Of a stretch of DNA of 64,000 nucleotides, positions 32,985 to 45,618 are shown piece by piece. The position numbers and the translations under genes were made by a program. Every line of letters begins with the position of its first letter. Positions within the stretch are counted from its first letter, which is position 1. The stretch spans positions 10,902,501 through 10,966,500 of the forward strand of contig NC_037092.1 of the NCBI RefSeq assembly GCF_002994745.2, given 5' to 3'. The notes under the pieces are model-generated. The model was not told the origin of the DNA. It made no database searches and worked only from the letters and a program-made list of their open reading frames with translations. The DNA is from Rosa chinensis. Taxonomy: Eukaryota > Streptophyta > Magnoliopsida > Rosales > Rosaceae.

Positions 32985-35900
32985 CTAGTCAGCACCCCTG
33001 GCCTTAAAGCCTCTAGCTCTGGGAACCCCAATTATATCATCCAAAAGGCATTCAGTGATCAAAGCAGGAGGGTCCTGCTGGATGCAGATTCCTTTAGCAT
33101 GCAAGATACTGTTCTTAGCCAGGAGATCAGCAACCATGTTGCGCTCCCGCTTGATGTGCTTAATCTGGATGAACTCAAACTCATGCATCATTTGTCTACA
33201 GTTCATGATCAACGTTCCTAAGGGATGGAGATTAATATTGTCACTATGCATGAGATTGATGAGCACAGAGGAGTCAGATTCAACTTCCAATTTAGTAACC
33301 TTTAGGCTCAACGCCAGTTGCAGTCCATGATAGAGGCCCCAAGACTCAGCTTGAAGGACCTCATTTGCACCAACATTAATCATAAAGCCACCACACCAAG
33401 CCCCAGTGTCATCTCTTATAACTCTACCTGCTCCAATAGCACCTTTGCTGACTCTGGATCCATCAACATTAAGTTTGTGGTTTCCAGTAGCAGGTCTAAT
33501 CCAAGGAAGCATATCAACATTTCTAATCAAATGAGTATTAGGCTTAGAATTAGCCTTAACCCAATCAACAGCATAGTTAAAGATAACTTCAGAGGGATTA
33601 TATGGAAAACGGAACTCCACGATCAAAAACACTCTTGCACCTCCATTTCCAAATAAACCAACAGCAGAAGAGAAGAAAACATTCCAGTTCAAGTTATTCA
33701 TGTGATAGCCGTTTTGCAATAGGTTGGCAAAAATCCAGTCTTCCCAATTTAAATTGAAAGTATTTAGCATGTTGGCAGGGATAGCAAAGGAATGCCAAAC
33801 CTGCTTAGCCTTGGGACAATCTCGAAAGAGATGTAACATAGTTTCCTTGGTGTTTATGCAGAACTGGCAGGACGGATTGGATGTGAGCTTTCATTTAAAA
33901 CACTATTCATTTGTTAGCAGCTTGCTTGAGACAAAAGACCAGAGAAATATTTTGAACTTAGGAGGAATATGAAGGACCAGTTCCTCAACCAACCATAATT
34001 TTGGCATCCCTGTTCATCACAAAGAATCATATAAGCAGAATTAACAGAGAAGATCCCTGATGAGGTACCACCCCAGATAATTTGGTCAGGAGACTCGGAG
34101 CCATCTATAGGGATAGCAATAATTTTGTCAATAATCTCATCAGGAAGGTTAGCTTGTAACATAGGCAAGTTCCAATTCCTATCAATCCAAAAAGTTTGGA
34201 CAGTAGAGTTTAAGTCAATGCTATCAAGATTTAAAGCATGGTTTTTAAACATGCCACATGGGGACCACTTGTCTGTCTAGAATTTTTCCTCAGCCCCATC
34301 ACCAATTCTCCAACTCAGACCTTTTCGCAGGAGATCGACACCATAAACTATACTAGACCAAGTGCTAGAGCAATTCAAGGGCTTTTTATAATTGTTCTGC
34401 AATAGAGAGGCGGAGTGAAGATATTTTTTCTTATAGACTTTGCTCCATAAACCTTGGTCATCCTGCACAATTCTCCAGCTGGCTTTTGCAAGCATGGCCT
34501 TTTTCATATTAGCTGTCTTCTTTATTCTCAAACCACCAAAGCACTTAGGCCTACACACCATGTCCCAGTTTGTGAGATGAATCTTCCTTTTCTGCTCAGT
34601 GTCTCCCCAAAGGAAATCCCTATATATTAAGCTTATCCAATTTGTCACAAGTTTGAATAGGGAGTTTTGTAGTTTGCATAGCATAAACAGGAATTGAAGA
34701 GTTAACAGACTGAATGAGAGTTAATCGACCAGCCATATTCAAGGTCTTACTCTTCCAACTAGCCAATCTAGTCTGGACCTTATCAACAATACCAGTATAG
34801 GTGTTTTTATTAATCCTTGCATGAATCAAAGGCATGCCAAGGTACACCCCGAGGTCATCAGTTAGGGGAGAGCCACAGATTTTACTAATATAGCAAAAGC
34901 AGCTGCATTATCAATGTTAAGAGAACAATAAACCATAGATTTCTCAAAATTGACCGATTGGCCATGCAGATAAGCCACAGAAAAGGTCCATGCATCTCTT
35001 CAACACTTTGGCTTGTTTAGTACTTGCTTCAGAGAAGAGAATTAGGTCATCCGCAAAGAAAAGGTGTGACAATAGGGTCCAGACTGAGAGGATTGGATAG
35101 GTTTCCATAGGTTGACTTCAACAGTAGATCTAATAAGATGGGACAATTTCTCCATGCAAAGCACAAACAAGTAGGGTGAGAGAGGATCACCTTGTCTAAT
35201 CCCTCTCCCACCAATAAAAGTATCTGAGAGCTCACCATTGACAATGATCTGATAGCTAGTAGTTGTAACACCACTCATAATAAGCTTGACAAGGTTATCC
35301 GGGATTCTAACTTCATACTGAACCTGCTCAATAAAGCTCCAACTAAGTTTATCATAAGCTTTGGAAAGATCAACTTTCCAAGCCATAAACCCTTTAGCAC
35401 CCTTAGAGTTTTTACACTTGTGCAGAATTTCCTGAGCGATCATGATGTTATCAGAAATATGCCTATCAGGAACAAAGCTCACTTGATTTGGACTAATCCA
35501 TTTCCCAAGCAAAGGTCTAATTCTATCAACAACAATTTTAGAAATTATCTTGTAGACAGTGCAACATAGGCTAATAGGCCTAAATAGATGCATATGTTGA
35601 GGAGCTGACACTTTTGGCACCAAAGTAATGAGAGTTTGATTGAGTCCAGGAGGAATTGTACCAGTTTGAAAAGCATCAGTCACAACCTTAATAATCTCAT
35701 TGGAGCAAAGATGCCAATGCTGCTGGTAGAAGAGTGACGGAAACCCATCAGATCCAGGAGCTTTGAGCCTGCCAATTCTAAAAAGAGCATTATACACCTC
35801 AAAATCCAAGATAGGCATGCCCATCAACAATAAATCATTATTATGAGTTTCAGGGAAAAGAATAGGAATATGAAATCTAAGATCCTATCTAATTTCAGCA

Positions 35901-37093
35901 GAAAAGAGATTCGAGAAAAACTCCACAGCTATTTGCTTCATGGCAGCTGGATCATCTGTCCAAACACCATTAAAATCAAAGAGACCATCAATCTTGTTTC
36001 TTCTTCTTCTCATCACAGTAGTTAGATGGAAAAAAATTGTATTTCTGTCACCATCACTTAACCATTTATCCCTTGATTTTTGCTTCCAAAAGAGAGCCTC
36101 AACATCTCTAATCTTTTCATATTTGGTAATCAGCTCTTTCTCCAGATCTTGCAGAAAGGGGTTGTCCTTTCTACCCAAACTCCTTTGGATACCACAGATT
36201 CTAGCTAAAAGAGTCCTCTTTTGTTTGAAGATATTGCCAAACACCTCTCTATTCCAATCATTAAGAGAATTAGCCAAAGTAGTGGTCTTGTTGATAAGAT
36301 CACCAGAGCACAAGTTCCATGTTCTAGAAACCAACTCATCATAGTTGTCATGTTGCATCCACATAGCTTGGAATCTAAAAGGGGGGTTTTTCCTTACACG
36401 TCTAGCATCAGGGCACAATTTGACCAGTAAAGGGCAGTGATAAGACTTCATTCTAGCTAGATGAACAACACAAGCATCAGCAAAAAAGATTCTCCAATCA
36501 CTGTTGCAGAAGCATCTATCAAGTCTCTCATTCACTGTATTATTTGTCCATATGAAGTCAACACCTTGGTAACCCATGTCAACCAAACCATTCCTACAGA
36601 CCCAATCTTGCATGCCCCCAAACCTATAGTGCTTGGAGCCACCAATCTTATCAGAGAAGGAAAACAGTTCATTAAAGTCTCCCACAAGCATCCAGGGTAG
36701 ATTGACAGTCTTGTATAAATTATCCAGATAACTCCATAGGCCACTTCAAGAGGTATTACAGGGACTAGCATAGATCCCAGAAAGTAACCAACTCTGAGAG
36801 CCACCCTAGGAGATCTTCACATATATGGACTGAAAGTTCGAGTCCACAAAATCAACATTGAATTTGTTTCTATTCCAAAGAAGCCAAAACCCACCAGAAA
36901 ACCCATTAGCTTCCATTACTTTGAAATCAGTAAAACTAAGAGAAAGAAGACACTTCTTGGCTCCCTTGAATTGGATACGAGGCTCACAGACAATTTGTAA
37001 GTCAACATTGTGCATTTTAACAAGGTCCTGAATTGAGGACCTAAACTTCTCACTCCCCGCTCCACGAGCATTCCAGAATAGGATGTGATCCAT
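32985..37093 (-). pseudogene. LINE ORF2: endonuclease, reverse transcriptase, RNase H (broken)
   Basis: From 37093: endonuclease start (MDHILFWNARGAGS, CEPR), two in-frame stops near 36808 and 36747, endonuclease continuation (WMLVGDFNELF) and another stop near 35885. The reverse transcriptase follows (APGSDGFPSLFYQQHW, FRPISLCCTVYKIISK, KVDLSKAYDKLSW, GIRQGDPLSPYLF), with a frame change just before FADDLILFSEAS (about 35075). Next come the thumb/zf-RVT segments over several frames, then a 284-residue open part with RNase H residues (NVDGS, QAESWGL, ESDSS, VADLLAKN) ending at 32985. These enzymes nick DNA and copy the RNA. With at least three stops and several frameshifts it is inactive. Confidence 0.88.
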
Positions 37094-37195
37094 AAAAATG
37101 GTAGAGGGGAGGAGGGAGACTTCCCAAACTAGGAATCAATCATACCTTCCCCCACTTGGGAAGGCTGGTCATCATCAATGGTCAATTTACTATTG

Positions 37196-38704
37196 TCAAC
37201 AAAGGTCTTCTCCGCAAATTAAGCAATCAGTAGCCTGGCTCATATCAAGATCAGTCCTAACATACAGGTTACTCTCCTCAGGGGGACAATGACCAAAAAT
37301 TGCAACAATTCCATTACCAAACACATTCTCAACATTTTCAAAGGAGAGCTTTTTGAAAACATTAGGTTGTTGTTTAGTAACCGAAGAAATAGTACCTTTA
37401 GACTTCCTTTGGTATTGTATAGTAGATTTGGAGCCACTACTACTCTCAACATTGGAGACATCTTTCATTGGGATTCGATTAGTAGCTTTCAGCGTTCCAG
37501 AAGTATATGCGCCAATTCCAGCATCAATGGGGCCAGGAGCTAAGCCAACTTTACCAGTGGTGGCCTTAGTCAAATTCTTCTTCTTCTCTTGGAAGCTGGT
37601 CCATAGTTTCACAATAGGGACATGTGATGTTTTTGTCAAATTGTCCAGGATAATCTCAGGTTTAATACCACCAGTGTCAGGATCATCTTGCAGAACTGTG
37701 AACCTAGATCCCTTAGTAGCACTTTTCTTTACCCCACCAATCTCATTGCTTTTCTTTTTGTTCCTATAGTTCATCAGCATCCATGGACCCATATCCTCCT
37801 TAATCACAGTGGCTTGATCCGCCGTGCCATCATAATCAGTCCTCATGTCATCCTTTCTAACAGAGTCCATAGCATGACCAGTAGTGCTGCTATTGAGATT
37901 TGAAGGTTGAGTGGATACAGGAGGATTAATAGTAATAGTGGGGCACTTATCTTTTGCATGGCCATAGCAACCACATTCGAAACAAATCAGTGAGATGCCC
38001 TCATAGATAACACTGTAAGCTACAGACTCAACTTCCACAAAAGGCCTAAGAGGCTTGCTAAGGTCAATTTCAACACAAACTCTGGCAAATTTCCCTCGAG
38101 CAACACCAATAGTGACTTGATCAACCTTAACAACATCTCCAAGTACTTTTTCAATTTTAGCAACAGTGTAGTCCTTGAAATATTTCGCAGGCAATCCACA
38201 AATTCTGACCCATAATGCCATTTTTTCAATTACCTCATTCACTGGATCAAAATCTGGCCTCCATTTTCTGACAATTATGGTCTGCCCCGCCAAAATCCAA
38301 GGCCCACTACAAAGAACATAGTTCATATCCTCCTCCAGATTAAACTTAACAATGAAGAAATCATTAGGTAGATCAATTAATTGCCAGCCCCCCTTAACCT
38401 GCCACTTCCTTCTTAGACCCTTAAGCATGAAGTTAAAGGTGTTTGTAGAATTTGGTTTACCTGTGAGTTTAATCACTACAACGCAACGCCAATCATAATC
38501 AAGTTTGTTGTGTACCTTTTCTGAGAACAAGACATTTTGGCCGTGTTTTCCCTGGGTGTAGGTATAATCCTCATTAGTGAACTCAAAATCCTCCATCATC
38601 ATTTTGCTGTAGCGGTCAATTGGGTTTTTGAGCATACTAGCATAGCTCGAGTCGGATGGTGAGGTAGAGTGGTCTGGACAGAAGAATTGAGGTCCTCCAT
38701 GCAA
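37196..38704 (-). CDS. LINE ORF1: DUF4283 and CCHC zinc-knuckle RNA-binding protein
   Basis: 502 residues. DUF4283 spans about residues 65-200 (RKWQVKGGWQLIDLPNDFFI, VLCSGPWILAGQTIIVRKW, MALWVRICGLPAKYF). The zf-CCHC_4 knuckle is at about 242-255 (CFECGCYGHAKDKC). It is followed by a long polar region. The protein is expected to coat the element RNA. The true start may be upstream, since the frame of 38895-38599 (TIQRKRTKKGG, DLEALCMEDLN) seems to be the natural N-terminus, joined here by a frame change near 38700. The rest of the frame is intact, unlike ORF2. Confidence 0.8.
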   Translation of the reverse strand: MHGGPQFFCPDHSTSPSDSSYASMLKNPIDRYSKMMMEDFEFTNEDYTYTQGKHGQNVLFSEKVHNKLDYDWRCVVVIKLTGKPNSTNTFNFMLKGLRRKWQVKGGWQLIDLPNDFFIVKFNLEEDMNYVLCSGPWILAGQTIIVRKWRPDFDPVNEVIEKMALWVRICGLPAKYFKDYTVAKIEKVLGDVVKVDQVTIGVARGKFARVCVEIDLSKPLRPFVEVESVAYSVIYEGISLICFECGCYGHAKDKCPTITINPPVSTQPSNLNSSTTGHAMDSVRKDDMRTDYDGTADQATVIKEDMGPWMLMNYRNKKKSNEIGGVKKSATKGSRFTVLQDDPDTGGIKPEIILDNLTKTSHVPIVKLWTSFQEKKKNLTKATTGKVGLAPGPIDAGIGAYTSGTLKATNRIPMKDVSNVESSSGSKSTIQYQRKSKGTISSVTKQQPNVFKKLSFENVENVFGNGIVAIFGHCPPEESNLYVRTDLDMSQATDCLICGEDLC

Positions 38705-39310
38705 AGAGCTTCGAGATCTGAAGAGATATTTCCACCCTTCTTAGTGCGCTTTCTCTGTATCGTTTGGGAATCACTAGCTCCGCCACTTCCCGAATGAAGG
38801 ACGGAGAATACGAACGCCGGTGTAGCCACCAGTACCTTAACCAGAGCCGGAGAGAGGCCGGAGACTGCAAAGACAACAGGCCAATCGGGGTTCACGGTTG
38901 GTAACAGATAGGAAATTTGGAGAAGGCGCGTGACGCGCGTTCAAGAGTTAGAATTGCCTGGCTAATATGTGCAGTTCCCTTAAGCTAGGCAGTTTTTAAC
39001 TTTGGAAAACTTCCATTTCTCGGTAAATGTGGAAATGTCTGATCTGTCATCGCTGATGTAATAATTACAGATGGCTATTACAACCATAACTTTGCAACAA
39101 AAAGTTAAAACTCTGCTGGAAAGCCTAACCTTCAAAGGTTTCATAGAAATTTAGCACAAGCAGCTATCTATTTTGAATGGTAGTACAGAACTACAGATAA
39201 ATATAATATTCATTGGATGATATCTCCCATCATTCAAATGATAAAAAGAAAACCAAAATATTAATATATCTGAGTTCTAGGCCTGTACAGAAATAACATG
39301 CTAGCATTGG

Positions 39311-40773
39311 TCACATACAATCTCTGAATTGTTTACAGCCTGCTTCAGCGGTTTTGCTAGTTCCAGCCTCCATGTTTGTTTCAGCATTAGCTATACTCTT
39401 TGTCTCCTGAGCTGCATCATATGAAGCATGTAGTGCCACAAATATGTAGTAGACCAGCAAAACCAATGTCCAAATATCGAATCTCAAGTATAAAGCTCCA
39501 TCAATGGATCCCAGGATGAAGATATTGACTGCAATAACAGCCGATGGCAACCAAGGAACCAATGGCACCCCCCAAAGTCTAGGTTTCTTTGCTTGTTTGA
39601 CAATCAACTGCAAGGAGCACAGAACCATATTGGAACTGTCACTACGTAACCAATCCAGCCACCGTTGCTAAGTACTCAATACCCAGCAGTTGCAATTGAT
39701 GCACCTATGATTAGTGTCAAGAAACCAATGAGTTTGTTTATGTCTGTTGCTGATGTTTCACCGGTAACGTAGTACCGCCTAACAATCAGTGCTAATGCAA
39801 CAAGGGAAAATATAAACAGAGTTGATATAGAGAGAAGGTTTGCCAAGACATCAAGGCTTGTGAAGAAAGCAACAATTGAGTTTGCAACGATCATGATAAT
39901 CGTGGCAGTTACCGGGGTACCGGTTTTGGCATTGATCCTTGCAAGGATTGGTGGCGCCATGTGAGTTCTTCCGATGTGAGTGAAGTATCGAGCCTGCCCG
40001 ATGAGGTTGGCTAGTAGAACCGTGGACATGCCTTTAAGTGCTCCCAATGCAACAATGTACTTTGCCCAGTTCATACCTGCGGCCTGAAATGCAACAGTGA
40101 ATGATGCATCTGCGTTAATTTGGCTGTAAGGTTGCATCATACATAATGTCGCTGCAAGAGCAGAATAAGTTACAATGGTAATCACTATTGAGCCAATTAC
40201 CCCCTCCGCCAAAGTTGCCACACCATCAAACCCTACATAAGCAAAAAAACAGCACAGCTGAAGCTTTCAAGATGCCATGAATACCAAATGGAGTAAAGTT
40301 TGTTGTGAAATTAGCAGGGTTAGCCTTTGTTAAGCCGGTAACGAGGATGAATAACAAAACCACCAGATGGATGATGGATGTAATCGAATTGAACCTACAC
40401 TATGTCTTGATGCACTAGCACCGGCTACTATATACTCAAATAAAATGTTCCCTGCAGCAATATAGGCCATGAAGTCACCAAGCTCCACTTTAGGATACGC
40501 AAATGAGCCTCCAGCCACCGGAAGCTCCACAACAAACTTAGTGTAGCACAAAACTGAGAGTAATACCGAAACACCTGATATCAAGTAAGAGATTACAACT
40601 GCAGGGCCAACAAGTTTCCTGGCTGCCTCACCGGTGAGCACGAAAATTCCTGCCTCCATGACTGCTTCGATCCCAAACCAAATGAGATCCCACCAGTTTA
40701 GGGTTTTCTTCATTTCGTTCTGGCTTCTTGCACCCATTTCTTCTAGCTCAAGGCGGTCCAATGACCGCTCCAA
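39311..40773 (-). pseudogene. Cationic amino acid transporter (CAT family) pseudogene
   Basis: Minus-strand frames align in order with plant CAT1/CAT5/CAT8-type transporters of the APC superfamily: MKKTLNWWDLIWFGIEAVME, GIFVLTGEAARKLVGPAVVI, VAGGSFAYPKVELGDFMAYI (40773-40400), a gap, HLVVLLFILVTGLTKANPAN, then VATLAEGVIGSIVITIVTYS to IGFLTLIIGASIATAGY (40221-39676). The C-terminal VNIFILGSIDGALYLRFDIW (39628-39311) comes last. Family members have about 14 membrane helices and some 590 residues. Roughly 60 residues are missing around 40405. A T-run of seven (near 40244) shifts the frame. A stop follows GYWVLST near 39670, and GAVIGSG-type glycines are replaced (EAVMEAG). It is non-functional. 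Confidence 0.85.
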
Positions 40774-42406
40774 GAGGCGGTCCTTGAATCATGATCTCGA
40801 TCTTCAGTCTCAACCTCTCTCTCCAGTCGTCGCCGTCGATTCTCCAGATCTTTGCCGTGTTTGTCTCAACTTGAAGAGAACAGGTAACTCTTATCCAGAT
40901 TATATTTGATTTATGCAGTTACTTTTTCCCATTTATCTCAACCTGTAATTGTTTTGTTTTGGATTTTCTTGGCTTTTGCAACCTGTTTCTATAAATTCAG
41001 TTTCATAGGGAAGAGAGTAGGTTCTCTGAATTGATGTGCTATAAGGATAATGACATGGGTTTATATATATCAGTGTTGACATTGAATTCTATCGGGTCAC
41101 TAACAACTTTCCTTCATGTGTAACCTTGAGGAGGTTCTAGACTGATGATAGACTCCAGTACTCACTTCAGAAATCTCCTATAAATTAAAGTCTTATTTGT
41201 ACCTTCAGCCACCTCTATGCTCCACCAATAGCAGTAATTGTCAATTGTTTCTGGAATTCTTCAGTCATTGTAATTTCATAAATTGCTACCAGTTCTCGAT
41301 CTTACTTCATGATTCTTTCCCCATGTGTGTTTATTCTTTTTAGTATTAACTCTGCTCAATATTCTAGGTGAACGTATTAATACTAACTCTTTCCTTTTGT
41401 TATTTTCTTTCATTGGAGTGCAGATGCAGGACTTTGGAATATGAAGTTTATAGCTTATACTCCTTTCAAATCTTGGTCATAGTCATAGCATTTCATGGCT
41501 TCTCCTCAGAATTCATCCCACAGTTCCGATTCCAATTCATCCCAAAGTTCTGATTCCAATTCCAATTCAAAAGCCATTGCTCTTCCAACACCAACTGATG
41601 CTTCAAGGGTTCAGACGATTCCCAAAACATTCAAAAGCTCGAAGAGAACTTAAACGTTGAGAAGAGAAGAGAGCAGAGAGGATTAAAAAAACAGTAAAAA
41701 TGGACCACTGCCATTAGGTCTTCTGTACTCATATCCTTGTACTTTTGGTCAGGGCAAATCTCTCTCTCTCTGACATGGTCTCTCTCGCTAGATTCAGATG
41801 TCAGAATGCTCATGTACGTGTTGACTGCGCCTTTTCATTATTGGGTTCATCGATTGGTGGCATGTGACTCTCCAAATCCCTCTCTCCTAAAATTTGACAT
41901 TGATTGTTGGTTAGATTATTATTTTTTTGTTATAGACAATTGGAAAGACGAAAATACTCCTCATGTGCTAATCAAGCTAATGGAGAAATTAGATGAAAAG
42001 TCCAAAAATTAACGGTAGGGGGTAAATCGGCAACAATTGAAAAAGTGGGGGTGTAAATAATTAAAATTCAAATGTGAGGGGGTAAATCGACAATCATGGG
42101 ATAAATCAGGGGTAGTTTGACTATTTTGCCTAATAAATGAAGAGCCGATTTTGAGAATTTGAATGTTGAAGGAGTAAATCTATGGTGCTCGAGATTTTTT
42201 AATAAATTAATCTAATATTTAACCAATTGACTAGGAATGACATTTAATTCTTCCGTGCAAGTGTGTTTTGTTGAAATTTACATTTTTGATTAGCTTTTAA
42301 TTTTTTAATTTTTTCTACGGAAGAATTTAATGTCCATTTTACATTGTTCTATTGGTTTGCCGACAAAAATTTGTTTAGTATTTTATTGAGACTAATGTAA
42401 TATAAA
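40774..42406. other. Interval without recognised genes
   Basis: The first part looks like the leader side of the CAT pseudogene. The rest is non-coding, with a TCTCTC run near 41759. GGGGGTAAATCG-like motifs recur at about 42018 and 42079. Confidence 0.5.
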
Positions 42407-42415
42407 TTATAAAAA

Positions 42416-42868
42416 GGGCAATGATATAGGGCCTCAATGAGGCTTAAGATTTGTGGCCTCAATCCTAGATGTCAAGCCATGTCACCTATACACCTTACTA
42501 ATTTGTCAAATTATGTCATGTCATTCTTGAATAAAAAGACTATTTTATCCTTTCACAATCTAATGGCTCTAAATTATTTTAGTTTTCTTCTAGAAAATAT
42601 ATATTATTATATTATATATATATATATAATTTGTCTAAAAAAATTTATATTTATATATTTTTGTGAATATATATATATATATATTTATTTATCTGTAATT
42701 TGTCAAAAAATACATATATATATATATATATGTTGTTGAATATATAACGGCTCTAAATTATTTTGACTTTCTTCTAAAAAAAATTTTGTTTGGTTTTTTT
42801 TCCTTTCTTTCTTTTTCATTATTTTGGATTTTTTTTTCATTATACATATTCAAAAAAAAATATGGGCG

Positions 42869-42899
<31 letters not shown>

Positions 42900-44810
42900 C
42901 TTTAAAAACAAAGTTATATATATATATATAATTCGTCCAAAAAATTTATATATTTTCGATGGAGAATTAATGTGGTGTGTATATATATATATATATATAT
43001 ATATTAATATCGTAATTATAATCCATGAAATCTGGTAAATTGAAGTAATATTTAAATCTTTTAATAAATAAATTTAATAAAATTAATGGAAGATTAGTTA
43101 CCTCACATTAACAAGTTAATTTGAAAAGTCAAAAATTAAATTGGATTCACAAAAATAGAAAGAAAAAGTATTTAAATCGTAATTTTAACTCATAAAATCT
43201 GGTGATTGAAAACCTAGATATCTAAATTGATTGGGAAGTTGATATCTGAAAACAAATTGCTTAATATGGAATACAATCTATTGCACATGAGGAAATTAAT
43301 TTTTGAAAGTATACTTGTTTTGTTGATCCCAAATTTTTCAATAGACAATAATGATTTTTAAATGTGAATGATAGCTTCTATTTTAGTGTAAATATGTCAT
43401 TAGAAAAAAATTCCCAGTGAGCTCTACTTGTTCATTATTAACTACTTAGTACTTTTTTGTTCGTATAAGACATGTTAGTACTTAACTAACTTTCAATTTC
43501 AATGTGAATGATATATGGCTTCTATTTAAGTGTGAATATGCCATTAGGTAAATGTCTCTAGTGAACTCTACTAACTCATCATTGGCTACTTAATACTTAC
43601 TTGTTCGTGCAAGACATGTTAGTTTTTTCAATTTCAGTAGATGATGGCTTCTATTTAAGTATGAATATGCCATTAGGTAAAGGTCTCCAGTGAACTCTAC
43701 TAGCTCATCATTGGCTACTTAATACTTATTTGTTACTGTAAGACATGTTAGCTGACTTTAAATTTCAGTGTGGATGATGATTTCTATTTCAGTGTAAATA
43801 TGCCATTAGGGAAAAATCTCCAGTAAACGTTACTGGCTCATTATTAGCTACTTATTACTTATTTGTTCATGTAAGACATGTTAGTTGACTTTAATGTTAA
43901 TGTGGACGATGACTTCTATTTGACATCTTCCTTAATTGCACTTTTTCTTTGATTATTGCTGTGTTATACACCTATTATTCATTGAATTTCTACATAGTAT
44001 TAATAACATTATGATTGTTTTTTCATGTAAAAATAAACGAACAGTTGTATTAATGAAGTCTCACTTGACCTTTAAGGAACACTTCCTAATGTTGTGTTTG
44101 GATAAGACAATATTATATTATCTAGAAATTTTGAAATGATGGAATCTAGAATTTTATCAATTCAATTTATTAATGATATTTTCTTACCTCTTCAATTACC
44201 AGATTTCATAGGTTTTAATTACGATTTCAATACATTTTCTTTCCATTTTTGTGGATCCAATTTAATTTTTGACTTTTCTAATTAACTTGTTAGTGTAAGG
44301 TAAACTAATCTTCCATTAATTTTATTAAATTCATTTATTAAAAGAGTTGAATATTACTTCAATTTACCAAATTTGATGGGTTATAATTAAGATATTAATA
44401 TATTTTCTTTCCATTTTTGTAGAATCAATTTTAAATTTGACTTTTTTTTTTAATTTTGTGGGTTAGAATTATGACATTAATATATATATATATACCATAT
44501 TAATTCTACATCGAATATATATATATATATATATATAAATTTCTGTAAGAATTATATATATACATATATAATTATATATATATGTTTGTGAATATATATA
44601 TATATATATAATGAAAAAAAGAAAAAGAAAAAAAAACCAAAATAATATATTTTATTTTTAAATGAAAATCAAAATAATTTAGAGCCATTAAATTTTGGAA
44701 GGATAAAATAGTCTTTTTACTCAAGAATTACATGGCATGATTTGACAAATAAGTGATGTGTGTAGGTGACAAGGCATGACACCTAGGATTGAGGCCACAA
44801 ATCATTTTCC
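42416..44810. mobile_element. Palindromic long-TIR Mutator-like element (2.4 kb)
   Basis: The left arm (42416-~43230) and right arm (~44150-44810) are inverted copies over roughly 700-800 bp, for example TTTGTGGCCTCAATCCTAG at 42451 and its complement near 44783. The ends read GGGCAATGAT and ATCATTTTCC. A perfect 9-bp duplication TTATAAAAA lies at 42407-42415 and 44811-44819, the size typical of Mutator transposition. TA microsatellites are mirrored in both arms. The centre (~43330-43930) holds four tandem units of ~130-145 bp. No transposase frame was found; it is non-autonomous. Confidence 0.88.
43330..43930. repeat. Four tandem ~130-145-bp units at the centre of the palindromic element
   Basis: Each unit contains GGCTTCTATTT, ATGCCATTAGG, CTCTACT-CTCATCATTGGCTAC and AAGACATGTTAG blocks. 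The GACATGTT landmark falls at 43469, 43613, 43742 and 43875. Units diverge by point changes and small indels. Confidence 0.8.
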
Positions 44811-44819
44811 TTATAAAAA

Positions 44820-45600
44820 TTAAAAAAAAACCTAAAAAATCTCATATCTCCGAGGGTCTAGAGACAAGCATGTCGCTTTGTCTGAAGTATTGAAGACATA
44901 CACGCTTTTCAGTCTTCATGCATGGCTTTGCTACTGGCTCGTATCAAATCATATCATATCATCTGCAAAGTGAGAAGAATCCATGCAGTACAGCACAGCT
45001 CCACCGGTGGCGATAAGACAGTGAAAAGGTCACTTGGATCTTCAGTAAATGGCATGGATGCCCCTTCTTCCTTCCTCCTCACCTAGTAACTTCGTTCATT
45101 GGGAACCCTCAAAAAGGAAGGAAAAAGAACATCGGGAAGGCTCACGCCCAATCGCTCAAGTAATCCACGCATGATTTGACCACTCGAACCGGTCTCTACT
45201 GTACATCATTTCTTTTCGTGCGCCTCGTCCTACACTCATATTAACTAGAAAGATTACCCGCGCTTGGTTAGACAAAGAAAAAACAATCCTACTCTCTCAA
45301 TCTTAGTTAGACAAAAGCAAACCCTAAAGAGCTGTAGAAGAAAAACTCATCCAATCTCCAAAAACTCCCACCCCTGATACTTTCTCATTTAATATAGCAA
45401 ACATTTTACTGAAAATTTAACATCCCGAAAAGGGACTATGTCAAAATTTCTATGTAAACAATTAAGTTAATGGGGAACCAGAAAAACACCGCTCTAGAGA
45501 GAACAATGGTAAAAGAATGAATGTAAAATTTAAACTACAAAAGTTAAAAAAAGAAGGGATATGAACAATAACTGAATGTGGCAATATACCATCCCACGTA
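44820..45600. other. Interval between the palindromic element and CCC1 relic
   Basis: No gene was recognised. It may include the 3' untranslated part of the CCC1-derived sequence next to 45619. Confidence 0.45.
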
Positions 45601-45618
45601 CGTTGCAGTCCCCTGAAA

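Larger units (their letters stand above)
32928..38980 (-). mobile_element. Full-length but inactive L1-type LINE with RNase H
   Basis: A perfect 17-bp target duplication, TAAGCTAGGCAGTTTTT, lies at 32911-32927 and 38981-38997. The poly-A tail appears as the T-run 32923-32940. On the minus strand the order is 5' leader, ORF1 (DUF4283, zinc knuckle) and ORF2 (endonuclease, reverse transcriptase, zf-RVT, RNase H), the standard plant L1-type layout. It landed just downstream of the AIR9 relic. ORF2 has several stops and frameshifts. At 6.05 kb it appears complete in extent, with no 5' truncation obvious. Confidence 0.92.

Noticed and set aside
42437..43038. Plus-strand frames rich in YIYIYI in the palindromic element
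   Set aside because: They are translations of TA microsatellites.
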